Origin: Rheum nobile
Taxonomy: Eukaryota > Streptophyta > Magnoliopsida > Caryophyllales > Polygonaceae
Length of the DNA stretch: 64,000 nt
Assembly (NCBI GenBank): GCA_027886185.1
Contig: WOAB01000226.1
Coordinates: 1,302,001 to 1,366,000 of the forward strand
Direction: 5' to 3'
Numbering within the stretch: position 1 is the stretch's first letter; every line of letters starts with the position of its first letter. The position numbers and the translations under genes are program-made. Positions 1-12,324 of the stretch are shown here, piece by piece. Below the pieces are notes generated by a model. It had not been told where the DNA came from. It did not search any database and saw only the letters and a list, made by a program, of their open reading frames with translations.

Positions 1-285
1 TTCTGTGCCTACCGTTATATCCGGGCGACAGCAGTTGAGGTTATTGTAGGGGTATTAGATTGCAGGGATCTGAGCCCTTTTATTTTATTTTTTTCCTTTT
101 TGTGTCGGTTTCTGCATTCGCTTTTTACAGTTATCCTTCTGACTTTGGCGTGAGTTATCCGCTTTTGTTAGTTTGCAGCTGCTTAGCCGGGACGCCTAGG
201 TTCACGCCGGATTAAATTCTGTGCCTACCGTTATATCCTGGCAACAGCAGTTGAGGTTTCTGTAGGGGTATTAGAGTGCAGGAGC
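1..285 (+). repeat. Partial 216-bp tandem duplication in the leader
   Basis: The segment starting at 1 (TTCTGTGCCTACCG) recurs at 217 with a few substitutions and runs in parallel for about 65 bases before diverging. The period is 216 bp. Only one full unit and part of a second are visible because the window starts inside the first. Confidence 0.75.
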
Positions 286-656
286 TTTTTATGAGAAAAG
301 CCGAACTTAGGTGGCAACGGTGAAGAGATATAGGGTGCGCAAAGCCAAAATAAGGTAATCGTTACCCTATCGTTATTGATTCAATTCTCATCTCCTCTCT
401 CTCACTGTCTTGGCTGTTATAGTCTTGTTGGCATATCTAGGCTTATATTACGGCAATTTATATCTACAATTTGTTTGCTGAGTTATCGCTGCAATTTGTG
501 ATTGTTGTGTGATTATCCTTAGCCTTCCCGCCCTCACGGCCATATCAGCTTTGTTTTCAGTTGTGATATCTTGGTAGTTCGACTTCTCTTTCGTTTCTGT
601 TGCTTTGTTTTTGGTTTTTCCTTTGCTCTGTTGGGGTCTGTTGTCTTTTCAGGATA
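1..656 (+). other. Untranslated leader of a Ty3/gypsy element
   Basis: This stretch precedes the gag start at 657 and has no open coding frame of note. It is T-rich, and pyrimidine runs near 395-410 and 590-650 lead up to the gag ATG. I looked for a primer-binding site of the TGGTATCAGAGC type and an LTR end and found neither, so the 5' LTR probably lies left of the window. The leader is inferred to belong to the element because gag follows directly. Confidence 0.5.
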
Positions 657-3600
657 ATGGTGAACTCCAATGACGGACAGGATACGGGTCGGGTCGATCA
701 ACTGGCTACGGCCATTGAGCTATTGGTGGCCAATCAGCAACGTTCCGATGAACGTTCAGAAGCGAATTTTGCAGCCATGCGTGATCTGCTCAGTAGAGTG
801 ATGCCGTCTCCGTCACCGAACAACCGTGATGACCAGAGTACCCTAGCCCAGAAGCAGAAAAAGGGCAAGGGCGTTCTGATATCCGATCCTCCTACGCAGC
901 ATCAGCGGAAAGGATTGCAGAAAGAGAGTAGCGCGTCGAAGAAGAAGGTGCGCTCCAAATCAGCCCAGTTGACAATTCCTGAACGCAACTCTCAGGACGA
1001 GGACGAGCAGGACGATGATGAGTCATCTTCAGAGGAGGATGCACCGGTCGATGACAGTGCCGTCAAACGCCAGAGCAGACGCACATAACCACATGCTTCC
1101 ACAAGCAAGCAAGGGAAACACTCCACGGCTCGTCCAAGTCGACATCAGGTAAATTCTGAAACCTTCAATGTCCATTCTTTTGCTGACCATCAGAGTACTG
1201 TTTTTCCTGTTGAGTCAGATTCAGATGAAGGATTCCAGGAATTTGATCTTGAGGATGAGGAAGAAGGGGCCTATGGGTTTTCTGCAGGTTATCACCCACC
1301 CCTACAGGACCCACCAGAGCAGCAGTTTCATCGTACATGTTGGGTTCCTCCTCCACAGCAGCCACAGAATCAGGCTGCTTATTACGCTGCACAGGGTCAT
1401 CCACAGCAATATCAGCAGCAGCGGGTTGCCGGTCCCCCACGAGCGCGGCGACGGCAACAACTACCAGTTGGACAGCAGCGGCAGGGGCTTCCACAACAGA
1501 ATTTCTATGCTCCCGCTGCAGCCCAACATCGATACCCACCCCCAGCTACGTATCGCCAAGAAATTAAGGTGAAAATCGAACCCTTCCTTGGTACTTATGA
1601 TCCTTCTACTTTCATAGATTGGTTGCAGAGTACCTGCCATGTTCTTCAACACTATCAATATGAGGAGCATGCAAAGGTGGAGATCGTCACCTTGCATTTC
1701 CAAGGAGCAGCGCGCACCTGGTGGAACCGACTGGTCCAACAGCAGGCATGCATGGGGTGGCCACCTGTGACAGAGTGGCAACAGCTAGTAGCGCTCATGA
1801 TGCGCAAGTACGTGCCGACAACATACCGAGAGGATATGAAGACGGCCATTGCACTTGCTACTCAGGATCGTGATACGCCACAGGAGTTCTTTGCTCGCTT
1901 AGAAGACATGTACTTCAAAGCCGGGGTAAGTGTTACTCCGTCTACTCTACGTACACGTTTTGTCACGGGTTTGTCACAGCCGTACAGGGATCAGGTTGAC
2001 GTTCTGCCAATCCGAGACCTCAACAACGTGGTACATACTGCGCAGAAGCTCTATCTTCAAGCGCAGCGACGTCGACAGCAGCCTTGGCAGTCTTCGTCTT
2101 CTCCCTCACCAAGGTATACCTCGAACCCTGTCAATTCTTATCGCACTAACTCTTCTTCTAGTTCTGTGCCTAGACAGGATCGTCCAGGTATTGTGTCTAC
2201 TACGACGCCGCGGCCGGCGCCCCCTTCTTCTGCGCGCCAAAAGCCATCGGCCTCTGTTGAGACAGGCCGTACAGATCGTTCCAGCGGTCGAGAGTGTTAC
2301 AGATGTGGTGGACGAGGACACTATCAGAAGGACTGCCCCAATCAGAAGTGTGTCCTCTACTCTGCCAAAACTGAAGACTACGAGAGCCTCTCGGATGAAG
2401 AGGAGATCGTCCCGGAGGAGTCTGCAGAGCTGACTGATGAGGTGATCCGGCCGAGTGACCATGATACAGACGTCATGCATTATGCCTTGGTCACCAGACG
2501 CGTTCTCAGCGTCAAGGAAGGAGGTCCGCTTGACCAAAGGGAGAATCTGTTTCATTCCCGGTGTCGTATGAAGAATGCGTCGCTGAGTCTGATAATAGAT
2601 GGCGGGTCGTGCTGCAACATTATAAATGAGAGAGTCGTCCGCGACTTCAATCTTCAAACGCAGCCACATCCTCAGCCCTACGGTCTGCAGTGGATTTCAG
2701 ACCAACCAGGTAACAATGTTTCTTTACAGTGTCCCGTTACTTTTTCCATAGGACCATATACAGACACTGTTTTGTGCGATGTTACCGCCATGGATGCCAC
2801 CCATATTCTGTTAGGGCGTCCGTGGCTATTTGACCGTCGCGTCTTCCATGATGGGTTTTTGAACAGTTACATGTTCACTCACCATGGCAAGCGCGTGACG
2901 CTCTTACCTATGACTCCGAATGAGATTTTACAGGACCATGCTATTAGACAGAGGAACAAGGCTATACATGCTGCAAAGGACGCAGGAAAACCCCCTCCAG
3001 AGTCCCCTACAGCCTTCCAGCCGAGTTCCCTACAACTTCCTGCAGCATCTTCTTCGGGTACCCAAGGCAACTCAGGACAGGTAAGTGACCAGCCCATTAG
3101 TCTTAAATTTCCTCACTGTAGTGGTAATGGTCAACAGGTACCTTCTGGAGTCCATCATCAGAAGGGTGGACAAGGTAGTTCTGCGCTGAAAGGCACTTGT
3201 GAGCAGCGCCTTCTCTTGGCGCGACGCCGAAAGGTTTCCAACGTCATCCAAGGCAAGTCTCCCTGTTTCCTACTCATTGCTCTTCCTACTGCCCTACCTG
3301 TTTTAGAGTCCGCACTTCCCTCTTGTATTTTGTCAATTTTGCAGGAGTTTCAGGATGTGATGCCGGACGAGTTGCCAGATGGTCTTCCACCACTTCGTGG
3401 CATTGAGCACCAGATCGATTTTGTACCAGGAGCTACTCTTCCCAACCGAGCTGCCTACCGAACTTCTCCAGAGGAAACAAAGGAGTTGCAAAAGCAGGTG
3501 TAGGAACTGTTGGAGAAGGGGTATGGGCGCGAGTCTCTTAGCCCGTGCGCTGTTCTCGTCCTATTGGTGCCTAAGAAGGACGGTTCTTGGAGGATGTGCG

Positions 3601-6197
3601 TGGATTGCCATGCCATCAACCAGATCACCGTCAAATACAGACATCCCATTCCTCGCCTCGACGACATGCTTGACGAGCTGCATGGAGCGCAGTTCTTCAG
3701 CAAGATTGATCTGAAGAGCGGCTATCATCAGATTCGCATGAAGGAGGGGGACGAGTGGAAGACGGCTTTCAAGACGAAGTATGGTCTGTATGAGTGGCTA
3801 GTCATGCCATTTGGACTGACCAATGCTCCTTCTACGTTCATGAGGCTGATGAACCATGTCTTGAGAGCTTTTCTGGGTAAGTTTGTCGTTGTCTATTTTG
3901 ATGATATTCTTATTTACTCTAGGACTTTAGATGACCATGCTGAGCATCTTCGCCTTGTTTTAGAGTGTTTGAGAGTAGAGAGCTTATACGCCAATCTTGG
4001 CAAGTGTGTATTTTGTTCTCCTTCTACAAACTTCCTAGGTTTCGTCGTCAGCAAGGACGGCCTACAGGTGGATGCAGAAAAGATCCGCGCTATCCAGGAG
4101 TGGCCGACGCCAGCTACTCCTACTCAGGTACGTTCGTTTTTGGGTTTGGCTGGTTTTTATCGACGGTTTGTTCGTGATTTCAGCACTATAGCCGCCCCAT
4201 TACACGAGCTGACCAAGAAGGCAGCGTCTATCACTTGGCTTCCACGGCATGATGCTGCTTTTGCCGCCCTGAAGGATGCCTTGTGCCACGCGCCACTGCT
4301 GCAGCTTCCTGACTTCACCCGTCGGTTCGAGGTGGAATGCGACGCTTCTGATTTCGGCATCGGAGGTGTCTTGCTGCAGGAAAAGAGGCCGATTGCCTAT
4401 TTTTCAGAGAAGCTGGCAGGTGCCCAGCTGAACTACCCGACGTACGACAAGGAGTTGTACGCGCTGATTCGGGTTTTGAAGACGTGGCAGCACTATCTGT
4501 GGCCTGCAGAGTTCGTGATTCACTCAGATCATGCAGCTCTTAGTTATCTGCGCAGCCAGACGACTCTTAACAGACGCCACGCTCACTGGGTTGAGTTCAT
4601 GGAGACGTTCCCCTACCTCATTGTTCACAAGAAAGGTAAGGAGAATGTGGTAGCCGACGCCCTTTCTCGCAGGTACGTCCTCATTACTCAGCTTCAGTCT
4701 CAGTTATTTGGGTTTGCATTGCTCAAGGATCTTTATGCTGTTGATCCTTTCTTTTCTACATTCTATGAGCAATGTAAATCCACTGGTCGTGAACATGCTA
4801 CGTATTTCCTTGATGATGGATTTCTGTACAAAGGTGGGAAGCTTTGCGTTCCTTCATCCTCTGTCAGAAATTTGCTGATTGAGGAAGCACATAGTCGTGG
4901 TCACTTTGGCGTGTCTAAGACGCTGGCAGCACTTCGCGAACACTTCTTCTGGCCTAAAATGGCCAACAATGTTACGAAGTATTGTCAGAGTTGTGTGACA
5001 TGCCATAAGGCTAAGGCCAGGTCTAGTCCGCATGGTCTCTACACGCCTCTGCCGATTCCAGCTGGCCCGTGGGAAGATCTATCCATGGATTTTATCACTG
5101 GGTTGCCTATGTCTCGGCGTGGTAGAGATTCTATATTTGTGGTCGTAGACAGGTTCTCTAAGATGGCACACTTCATTGCCTGTAAGAACACTAGTAACGC
5201 CACTGACGTTGCTATTTTGTTCTTCGACAATGTCGTGAGACTGCATGGTATTCCGCGCACTATTGTTAGTGATCGGGACACCAAGTTTGTCGGCCATTTC
5301 TGGAGAACCTTGTGGGGTAAGCTCGGTACTAAACTCCTATTTTCTACGAGCTACCACCCACAGACGGATGGTCAGACAGAGGTGACCAACCGCACTCTTG
5401 GAGCCCTCCTTCGGACGGTTCTGAAGAGTAACCCACGCAGGTGGGAGGACTTACTGTCTACTGTGGAGTTTTCTTATAACAGGTGCAGGCACATCGCGAC
5501 TAAACTGACCCCGTTCGAAGTTGTCTATGGACGGAACCCGCTGACGCCGCTGGACTTGACTCCCTATCCTCGGAAGGATACAGACAGCACCACAGCTGAC
5601 AGATTGGCCGTTCACATCAAGGAACTGCACACTCGGATGCGCAACCAGCTGGAGCGCAGAGCAGCACAGTATGCGGCCCAGAAGAACAAAGGACGACGCA
5701 GGATTGTCTTTGCTCCTGGCGACTTGGTTTGGCTTCACTTGCGGAAGGAGCGTTTTCCTTCCAACCGCAAGTCTAAGCTCGACCAAAGGGGTGATGGACC
5801 ATTCCGTGTTGTCAAGGCCATCAATGACAACGCCTACCAGCTAGAGCTCCCAGACAAGTATGGTGTTCACCCAACCTTCAATGTTGCTGATCTATCACCG
5901 TACGTGGAGCCAGAGTATGATGAGGGTGAAGCGGGGATGCTTCACACTCAAGTGGGGGAGGATGATGTGACCTCGCCTACCATGACAGCTGCAGACGAGG
6001 AGGAGGCTATGAGTCTTAGGTCCGCAGGTCCCATTACTAGAGCACGAGCCAAAGCTATTCAAGCTGCGACTCAATCACTGGTGACCAGACTCGTAGCAGG
6101 TCAGGGACGTCCAACTACAGATGAGGGATCCATTCTGAGTTTAGTGACAGTTGGGACGTCTACACAGTCTGTAGAGATCCCGGAGCTTACAGATTAG
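657..6197 (+). pseudogene. Ty3/gypsy gag-pol polyprotein with two nonsense codons
   Basis: One frame runs for about 1,846 codons from the ATG at 657 to the stop at 6195-6197, broken only by TAA at 1086-1088 and TAG at 3501-3503. Domains in order: a charged N-terminus; a gag core near 1569-2060; a CCHC knuckle (CYRCGGRGHYQKDC) near 2296-2340; an aspartic protease with IDGGS near 2595; reverse transcriptase with YFDD near 3895; RNase H ending in VVADALS near 4650; and an integrase with an HHCC zinc finger near 4890-5010 and DDE residues in MDFITG, VSDRD and the glutamate of QTEVTNR. The C-terminus carries a TRARAK motif and I see no chromodomain. The TAG sits inside a conserved reverse-transcriptase stretch, which argues for a mutated Gln codon rather than a natural gag/pol boundary. 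The copy is otherwise unusually well preserved. The clade is not certain; it may be a CRM-like or other chromodomain-less gypsy element. Confidence 0.93.
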
Positions 6198-6842
6198 AGA
6201 TATTGATCGCTATTCGCCTAGTTATCGATATTTCTGATTTATGACATTTATCAGTATTTTTCCCGGATATTATTTATTATTATTTTCAGCATTTTTAGGG
6301 AGTTTAGGAGGTCATTTCTATACTTAGAATGACCGAAATTCCTTAGGGTATTTTTAGTATTTTATTTGTTTTATTTTTAATCTTTTTTGGTTAAGGAAAA
6401 GGAAGAGTCTTCCTTTTACTTAACCTAGCTTGTAGTTCCCTTTCTTCTTCACGTTAATATTACAGACTTATTGTTGAGAAAAACTCCAATTGAGCCTCCA
6501 TTAACGTCCTCCTTGATTCTCTTGGTTGAGCTTGCTCCCTCGCGTTTCTGCCATTAATTCCGCTAGATCTAGGTCGAGCTTGCTCCCTTCTTCTAATCCG
6601 CTTCAAAATCTCCATCCTTTTCCAGCCCTAAACTGGTCGTGGCCCCCTTCACCCATACGGTCAACCCCTCAAATTTCTATCGCTTCCGCAATCGCTTCCG
6701 CCTCGCCGTCGTCTTGCAATCTCCATCAACACAGACGCCTATTCAAGGAGTTGTTTCGCCCCACTACGGATTCACCACGATCTCATCCGGGACTTGAGAC
6801 CTTCTTCATAGCAAGGTCACATCACCTTGTCTGTATATTATT
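6198..6842 (+). other. 3' noncoding part and probable 3' LTR of the gypsy element
   Basis: AT-rich sequence follows pol directly, then a T/C-rich stretch with a 12-base direct repeat (GAGCTTGCTCCC) near 6528 and 6575. The layout resembles a gypsy 3' LTR. Without the 5' copy its limits cannot be fixed, and no clear polypurine tract was seen after 6197. Short frames here show no domain. Confidence 0.4.
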
Positions 6843-6981
6843 TCACTGAGAAAAATATTACAGATATAGAGCACATTACAGAATGTCTCAAGCTACCTGA
6901 ATTAAATCCGACGTACACAATGGGTACTCGGGAAAATTCCATAATTCCCAAAATAACCTTACAAAAATACGGGGTATCACA
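6843..6981 (-). mobile_element. Fragment of a gypsy LTR 5' end
   Basis: Read on the minus strand it starts TGTGATACCCCG at 6981 and resembles the first 140 bp of the LTR at 33641-33500. It shares the ACAGAATGT, GAATTAAATC and AAAATATTAC blocks and the TGTRATAYCCC start. It is therefore an isolated 5'-end fragment of a related LTR family, lying between the gypsy element on its left and the copia fragment on its right. Confidence 0.7.
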
Positions 6982-6983
6982 GT

Positions 6984-7776
6984 TTTGAGGAACCACAGAA
7001 TCCTAGGAAAGTATGCAAGCTTAAGAAGTCCATTTATGGACTTAAGCAAGCATCAAGGAGTTGGAACCTTTGATTTGATAAAGTGGTCAAACAGTTTGAC
7101 TTTATTAGATGTGAAGAAGAGCCTTGTGTTTACAAAAAGGTTAGTGGGAGCAAAGTGGTCTTCCTGATCTTGTATGTGGATGACATACTACTCATTGGAA
7201 ACGACATTCCTATGCTGGAGTCCGTTTAGGACTGACTTAAGAAGAGTTTCTCAATGAAGGACCTAGGAGTGACTGAGTATATATTAGGCATCAAGATCTA
7301 TAGAGATAGGTCTAAGAGACTTATTGGACTAAGTCAAGGAACTTATGTGGATAAGGTTCTTGATAGGTTCAATGTGAAGAATTCCAAGTAGGGATTCTAT
7401 GCAGTATGGCTTACATCTCAGCAAGAAGCAGTGTCCAGTGACACATGCTGAGCTAGAGAGAATGAGTAGGATTCCTTATGCATCAGTAGTAGGATCCATC
7501 ATGTATGCCATGGTCTGTACTCGCCCGGATGTTGCATTCGCTTTGAGCATGTGCAATAAATACCATTCGAGTCTAGGTGAAGCACACTGGAATACAGCTA
7601 AGAACATCCTAAAGTACTTAAGAAGCACTAAAGATGATCTCTTGGTGTATGGAGGAGACGATGAGTTAGTCATTAAAGAGATGTGAAGTTATGCAAAATA
7701 AATATGGATGACAACATTGTAGATCCGTTAACTAAATCTATACCTAAGCACAAGTGTGACATTCACTAGGGCTAAG
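6984..7776 (+). pseudogene. Ty1/copia pol remnant (reverse transcriptase and C-terminus)
   Basis: Several frames together read as copia reverse transcriptase: SIYGLKQASRSWN near 7025-7070, the catalytic LYVDDILLIGND near 7170-7205, and MKDLGVTEYILGIKI near 7255. Then come YASVVGSIMYAMVCTRPDVA near 7478-7535 and WNTAKNILKYLRSTKDD at 7588-7640. The RNase H core is deleted after 7686. The polyprotein C-terminus (DNIVDPLTKSIPKHK) reappears at 7709-7755. Frameshifts and stops (for example at 7228 and 7389) make it non-functional. The YVDD motif and the TRPDVA signature make the copia assignment firm. Confidence 0.9.
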
Positions 7777-8630
7777 GGACTCAAGCACATTGGAGAATGA
7801 CTTTGAGATTGTATTGTTTTGAAATTATGGATGTTGATTTCATGATTGTTGAAACATTGCATCATGTTTGTTTTTGAAATTAAGTTTCATTATTATTTAA
7901 TTGTGGTTTAGAATTAAGTAAAATGTCCTAATAACTTATAATCATCAAATAGGATCATCACAAAAGTTATGGTGGATGAAACCTTATTAAGTGAACTGAT
8001 GTTATGAATTATGAGTTGTCTGTAGTCTAAGTCATTAAATTGGACATAAATGACTCAATACATGCTATTATGTAAGTTGATTGATAGCGTCAAGTTTCAC
8101 GGGCTATAGGGACATGGAAATGTCTAATCAATTACATGGACATGTATGGTGGATATGTGTTGGGCAGACCTACCTTAAGATTCTTCAAATGAGTTGTATA
8201 ATTTTAAGTTGAACTATGATTAGTAGATTCCTCATACATGAGTGCGATATACCTCTTGCTTGGTGATTGGTAGTCTTTGACATTGTCAAACACCGTTGCG
8301 TAAAAGGCGGCTATAAAGGCAGTGATCGGGATTGCTGGAAATTGAGTGAGAGTTATAGTCACACAAGAATGGAGAAGTCCTCATATTTATATATCTGTAT
8401 ATATGTGGATAGGAACGGTGTCTTGGTCACTTGAAGAGTAAGAACTGAAAATCCATAGTCGTGCTCAAATGGATTAATAGTAATCATTTGTTTTGACAGT
8501 TCAAGCTCAGAGTTCAAGAAACAATTTGAATATTGATATGGATTACATAATATGTCATCATAACCTCATATTGGACACTAAGTGACAAAGGAATTGATAT
8601 TGCACACTTGTTTAAGGACAAGTGGGAGAT

Positions 8631-9434
8631 TGAAGGAATATGTGTCCTTTAATCAAGATGGCAATTACTAATGATAGAATAGGATTATAACGGAGATTAA
8701 TAATCCGGATATTTTAGGTAGTCTTAGTGCTTTGCTAGAAATCAATTATGACTTATGGGATAAATTAGATTTGTCATATTGCTATTATATCCGGGTCCTA
8801 TAAGGTCACACACAATAGAGTAATTGGATTGGATCAAGCGAAACTAAAGGCCCAATAAGACTTTAGGATTTTGGGTCATGTGAGAGATTAAATAGGTGGA
8901 TTGCTCACAAGTAAGAGATAATAGTTATCTATTACTTGATGATAAAAAGAAAATATATCTTATGAGATATATGATATAAGATAAGATAATATATATATAT
9001 ATATATATATATTAAATATGACTTTTACAAAAAAGGAGAGATATGATCTCTATGTAATATTATATATAGATATATATGCCTTTGATTGGCATCAGTACGT
9101 AAGATCAAATTGATATTGATCTTTGATATTGAAAGGCAACCGAAGCCACAAATCTTACTCACGGCCCTACTCCAATTTTGGTGGAGTTTGTTGGTTCTCG
9201 TTCGTTTGTTCTAGCAGACGGAGACAAGACGATCCAGATCCGTACTCGTATGGACTAAGTAAAGGAATCACACTTGAGACTCTATTCTCCATGGAGATCC
9301 CGAAAACAAGTTTTGCATCAAAAGATATGTTATTCTTTCATATGTGATTCGTATCAAATTTATGCATGAGATCCTAAGTTAGATGTTAGAAAACTGTTTT
9401 ATGAAATTCCGCTTAAAGCATCTAAATCCCAACA
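8631..9434 (+). repeat. 3' LTR of the copia element
   Basis: It starts TGAAGGAATATGTG directly after a polypurine tract and ends AATCCCAACA, giving TG...CA termini and a length of 804 bp. It contains an AT dinucleotide run near 8986-9011. There is no second copy in the window to confirm the limits. Confidence 0.7.
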
Positions 9435-10059
9435 TATATTGTATTGTCGTTCAATAAGAAAATCAGAACATTACATTCTTCAATTCAATCTTGTCTTGTT
9501 ACATCGTGTAAAGTACTTTATTAAGGTTTTTTGTGTTATTAGGTTGTTACACTTGTCAAAAGTCTAAAAGCCTTAAAGTCTAGGATCAGTATGAGACTAA
9601 ATTGACATAAAATTACTTTATTATAATATCAGATTAATAATACAATTAGACATCGATACATATCAAACGCCACCAGCGAGTTGATTCATATCCATAGTTC
9701 TTTTAATAAATTAGATAATCCAATTTTTATGTCTTTAATATTAATTTTTAACCCTCCTTTTATTACGTGGGAAATCGAATATGATATATATCGTGATATA
9801 GCCTCCATAACGTACGTGATGGTGGTACTAGTTTAAGTTTATACAATGATGGTGGAACTACTATATACGATTATCTTATTTTATGTTGTCATGGCGTGAT
9901 GGCGAAATTAGCGAACATGCATAGACAACTTTGGGCCAACGATGTATACAATTTATCTAAAAATATAGGCTGCATAACATGATAGTGGAACTAGCTTACA
10001 TATGCTTAATAACACGTGGCAGTAATAACGACACATTCACAAATATGAATATGTTTAGC
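9435..10059. other. Unassigned AT-rich spacer
   Basis: No coding frame or known repeat was recognised. The phrase GATGGTGG(A/T)ACTA recurs loosely near 9820, 9847 and 9980, which hints at a decayed short repeat. Confidence 0.5.
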
Positions 10060-10500
10060 GTAAAACCGCACAGTCGCTTTTTTTTAGCCGCGCATTTTCC
10101 CATGAGCGGCTCGACATGCCGTCGAGAAAACCCGAGTTTCATGGACGGCTCTACGAGCCGCCCATGATGGGTTCAGTTTATGGATTTTTTTTTGAAATAA
10201 ATAAAAAAATATTTTTAAAAACCGATTCATTGAAATCGGGGTTGTGGACGGCACGAAATGCCGCCCAAGAAACTGGGTCAGTGAACCGGGTTTTTTGGGG
10301 GGACAGGGTTTATAGGCGGCACTTCCTGCCGCCCAGGGTTCATGGACGGCACGTGGTGCCGCCCAGTGAGTATATGTTTCACTCCCAACGGTCGATGTGG
10401 GCTGCACGTAGGGCCGTCCAGTACAGGTGTAGCCGGCTATATAAATTAGGGATGGTGGTATTGTATTGTATCCAACTATAGAAACTCATTTTCATAATAA
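10060..10500 (+). repeat. Left terminal inverted repeat with six 21-bp palindromes
   Basis: This is the MULE end upstream of the transposase ATG at 10501. It holds six interrupted palindromes of arm 7, spacer 7, arm 7 (consensus GGRCGGC and GCCGYCC) starting at 10104, 10143, 10246, 10314, 10344 and 10399. A TATA-like CTATATAAATTAG lies near 10437, about 60 bp before the ATG, so this end probably doubles as promoter. Confidence 0.85.
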
Positions 10501-12290
10501 ATGTCGTCGTCAAGCGGTTCTGGTTTGAGGGGATTGTCGGAGTCCTCTTCGAGCGCTAACACATCTGTAGATGATGAGGGTGATTTGTAGGCGCCAATTT
10601 CTCCCGAGTACTTCAAGGTATGTAATATTGTAATTTTTACTGTATAAAATAATTAGATCTTAAATATACTTAGTCTTTGAAATGTTAAACTGTTTTGAAA
10701 TAATATTTAATTTGTTGATATTAGTTTTTAGAAATTTAATTATTAATTAGTCTCTAATGTGGTAATTTTGTATATAAATAGGGTGATTCTAGTGATGATG
10801 GATTTATAGCTATCGACTTCTCATCCCATTTTACTACTACTGAGATATTTCCTAGTAAGGAAGGATTGAGAGATTGGGTGCAAATGGTAGGTTTTAGTCT
10901 TTTTATGGTGATCACTACTAAATCATCAAATCCTAAAAAGATTATACTTCACTGTGAGAGATCCGGATTACCTAGGTCCGACAAGAAGAAGGTGTTAGTC
11001 GATGGTATAAAGGTCAGCCCGATACGAGTGAATAAAACTAGGTCAAAAAAAAGGGTTGTCCCTTTTTGCTGCATGGTACTTTTAGGGAAGAAAATGTTAT
11101 TAGAGATCCTGGGTTGACCTTATCGGTTGTTAGTGGATCCCATAACCATATTCTTTCTACCACCTTGACCGGCCATGCATTTGCTACCCGACTTACGAAG
11201 GAGCAGCGTAGGAAAGTGATGATTGATACTGCGGCGGGTGTAAGACCCAAGGTTATTTCTACACAGCTTAGGAATGAATATTCGAGTGCAACGAGTTCGA
11301 GGAATCAGGTGTACACTGTTAGGGCTAAGGAGAGGTTGAAATCCCTGGACAATCTGAATGTGACACAATGGTCATTGGGATTTTTGAATGAGAAAGGCTA
11401 TTTGTTGGACACTGCTACTAAGACGAGGGAAGATGAGAAGGAGGTTTTGGCGTGCTTGTTTATTTCTCATCCAGACGCTCGACATTTGTTGTGCATGTTT
11501 CCTAATGTCGTCATTATGGATTCGACCTACAAAACCAACATGTAAACCTTAGTCTTTTTTGTATTATGTGTAGATAATGGTATTTTCTACGGGTTTTAAT
11601 TTTTGTTGTTGTTGCATTTATAGGTACGGTATGCCTCTGTTCCAGATTGTTGGGTTTACTTGCACCAACTACACATATTGCATTGCTCTTGTGTTCATGG
11701 AAAGGGAGACGACAAACCACTATGCATGGGCGCTGAGACGATTGAAGTGATTGTACGGGGAGAAAAATCTCGTATGCATCATGTCTGATCGAGAGCTAGG
11801 ACTGATCAAGGCTGCCAAACTGGTGTTTCCGAAGGTTCGTCATCACTTGTGTCAGGTCCATGTAGACCGTAATGTGAAGGCATATGCTAAGACGATGAAG
11901 ATTGACGAGAAGAAATTCTCGGGAAGTGTTCGTCGGGTGATGAGGTCTCACACAAAGGAGGAGTACAGAGAGCGGCTTGCTCACTTTAAGGGGATATGGA
12001 GTGAAGGCTTGGTGCGATATGTGGAGCAAACTTGGTTTAATGAGCATAAGAAGAAGCTGGTTGCGGCATGGTGTGATGATGTTCTCCATTTGGCCACAAG
12101 AACATCAAACAGGTAACTTTCATATAAACATTTGCAATCAAATTGGGTTATAAAATTTATTTAGTTAATTGTATACGAATATATTATTTTCAGGATTGAG
12201 GGTCAGCACTCTATGCTTAAGGACATGATAGATACCAGTCCAGGTACGCGTCGTGGACATCCCAAGCCATCATCGCAGGAGGACTCACCA
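10501..12290 (+). pseudogene. MULE transposase (mudrA-like), disrupted
   Basis: A DDE transposase of the Mutator superfamily. Exon 1 (10501-10617) starts MSSSSGSG. Introns are visible at 10618-10781, 11542-11623 and 12113-12193, all GT-AG and all restoring a sensible reading. The N-terminal DNA-binding part includes GCPF and GSHNH (zinc-binding pattern). The catalytic region has MDSTYKTN (first Asp, near 11517), SDRELGL (second Asp, near 11781), a C-X2-H in HHLCQVH, and RIEGQHS after the last intron (Glu). It is broken by TAG at 10588, a one-base loss in the A8 run at 11045-11052, and TGA at 11748-11750. Past about 12240 the family reading stops, so the C-terminus (SWIM and zinc knuckle) is lost. 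Confidence 0.9.
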
Positions 12291-12324
12291 AGATGTGGGG
12301 GCAAAGATGATGCTCACGCTGGTC

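Larger units (their letters stand above)
6982..9434 (+). mobile_element. 5'-truncated Ty1/copia retrotransposon
   Basis: The fragment enters in the middle of the reverse transcriptase, continues through a decayed RNase H region and a roughly 850-bp noncoding stretch, and ends with a polypurine tract (AAGGACAAGTGGGAGA, near 8614) and an LTR. The 5' half is missing and the left edge abuts a gypsy LTR end, so no target duplication can be checked. Confidence 0.85.

Noticed and set aside
6526..6849. A 107-residue Ser/Pro-rich frame
   Set aside because: It lies in the probable 3' LTR, with no domain and no supporting signals.
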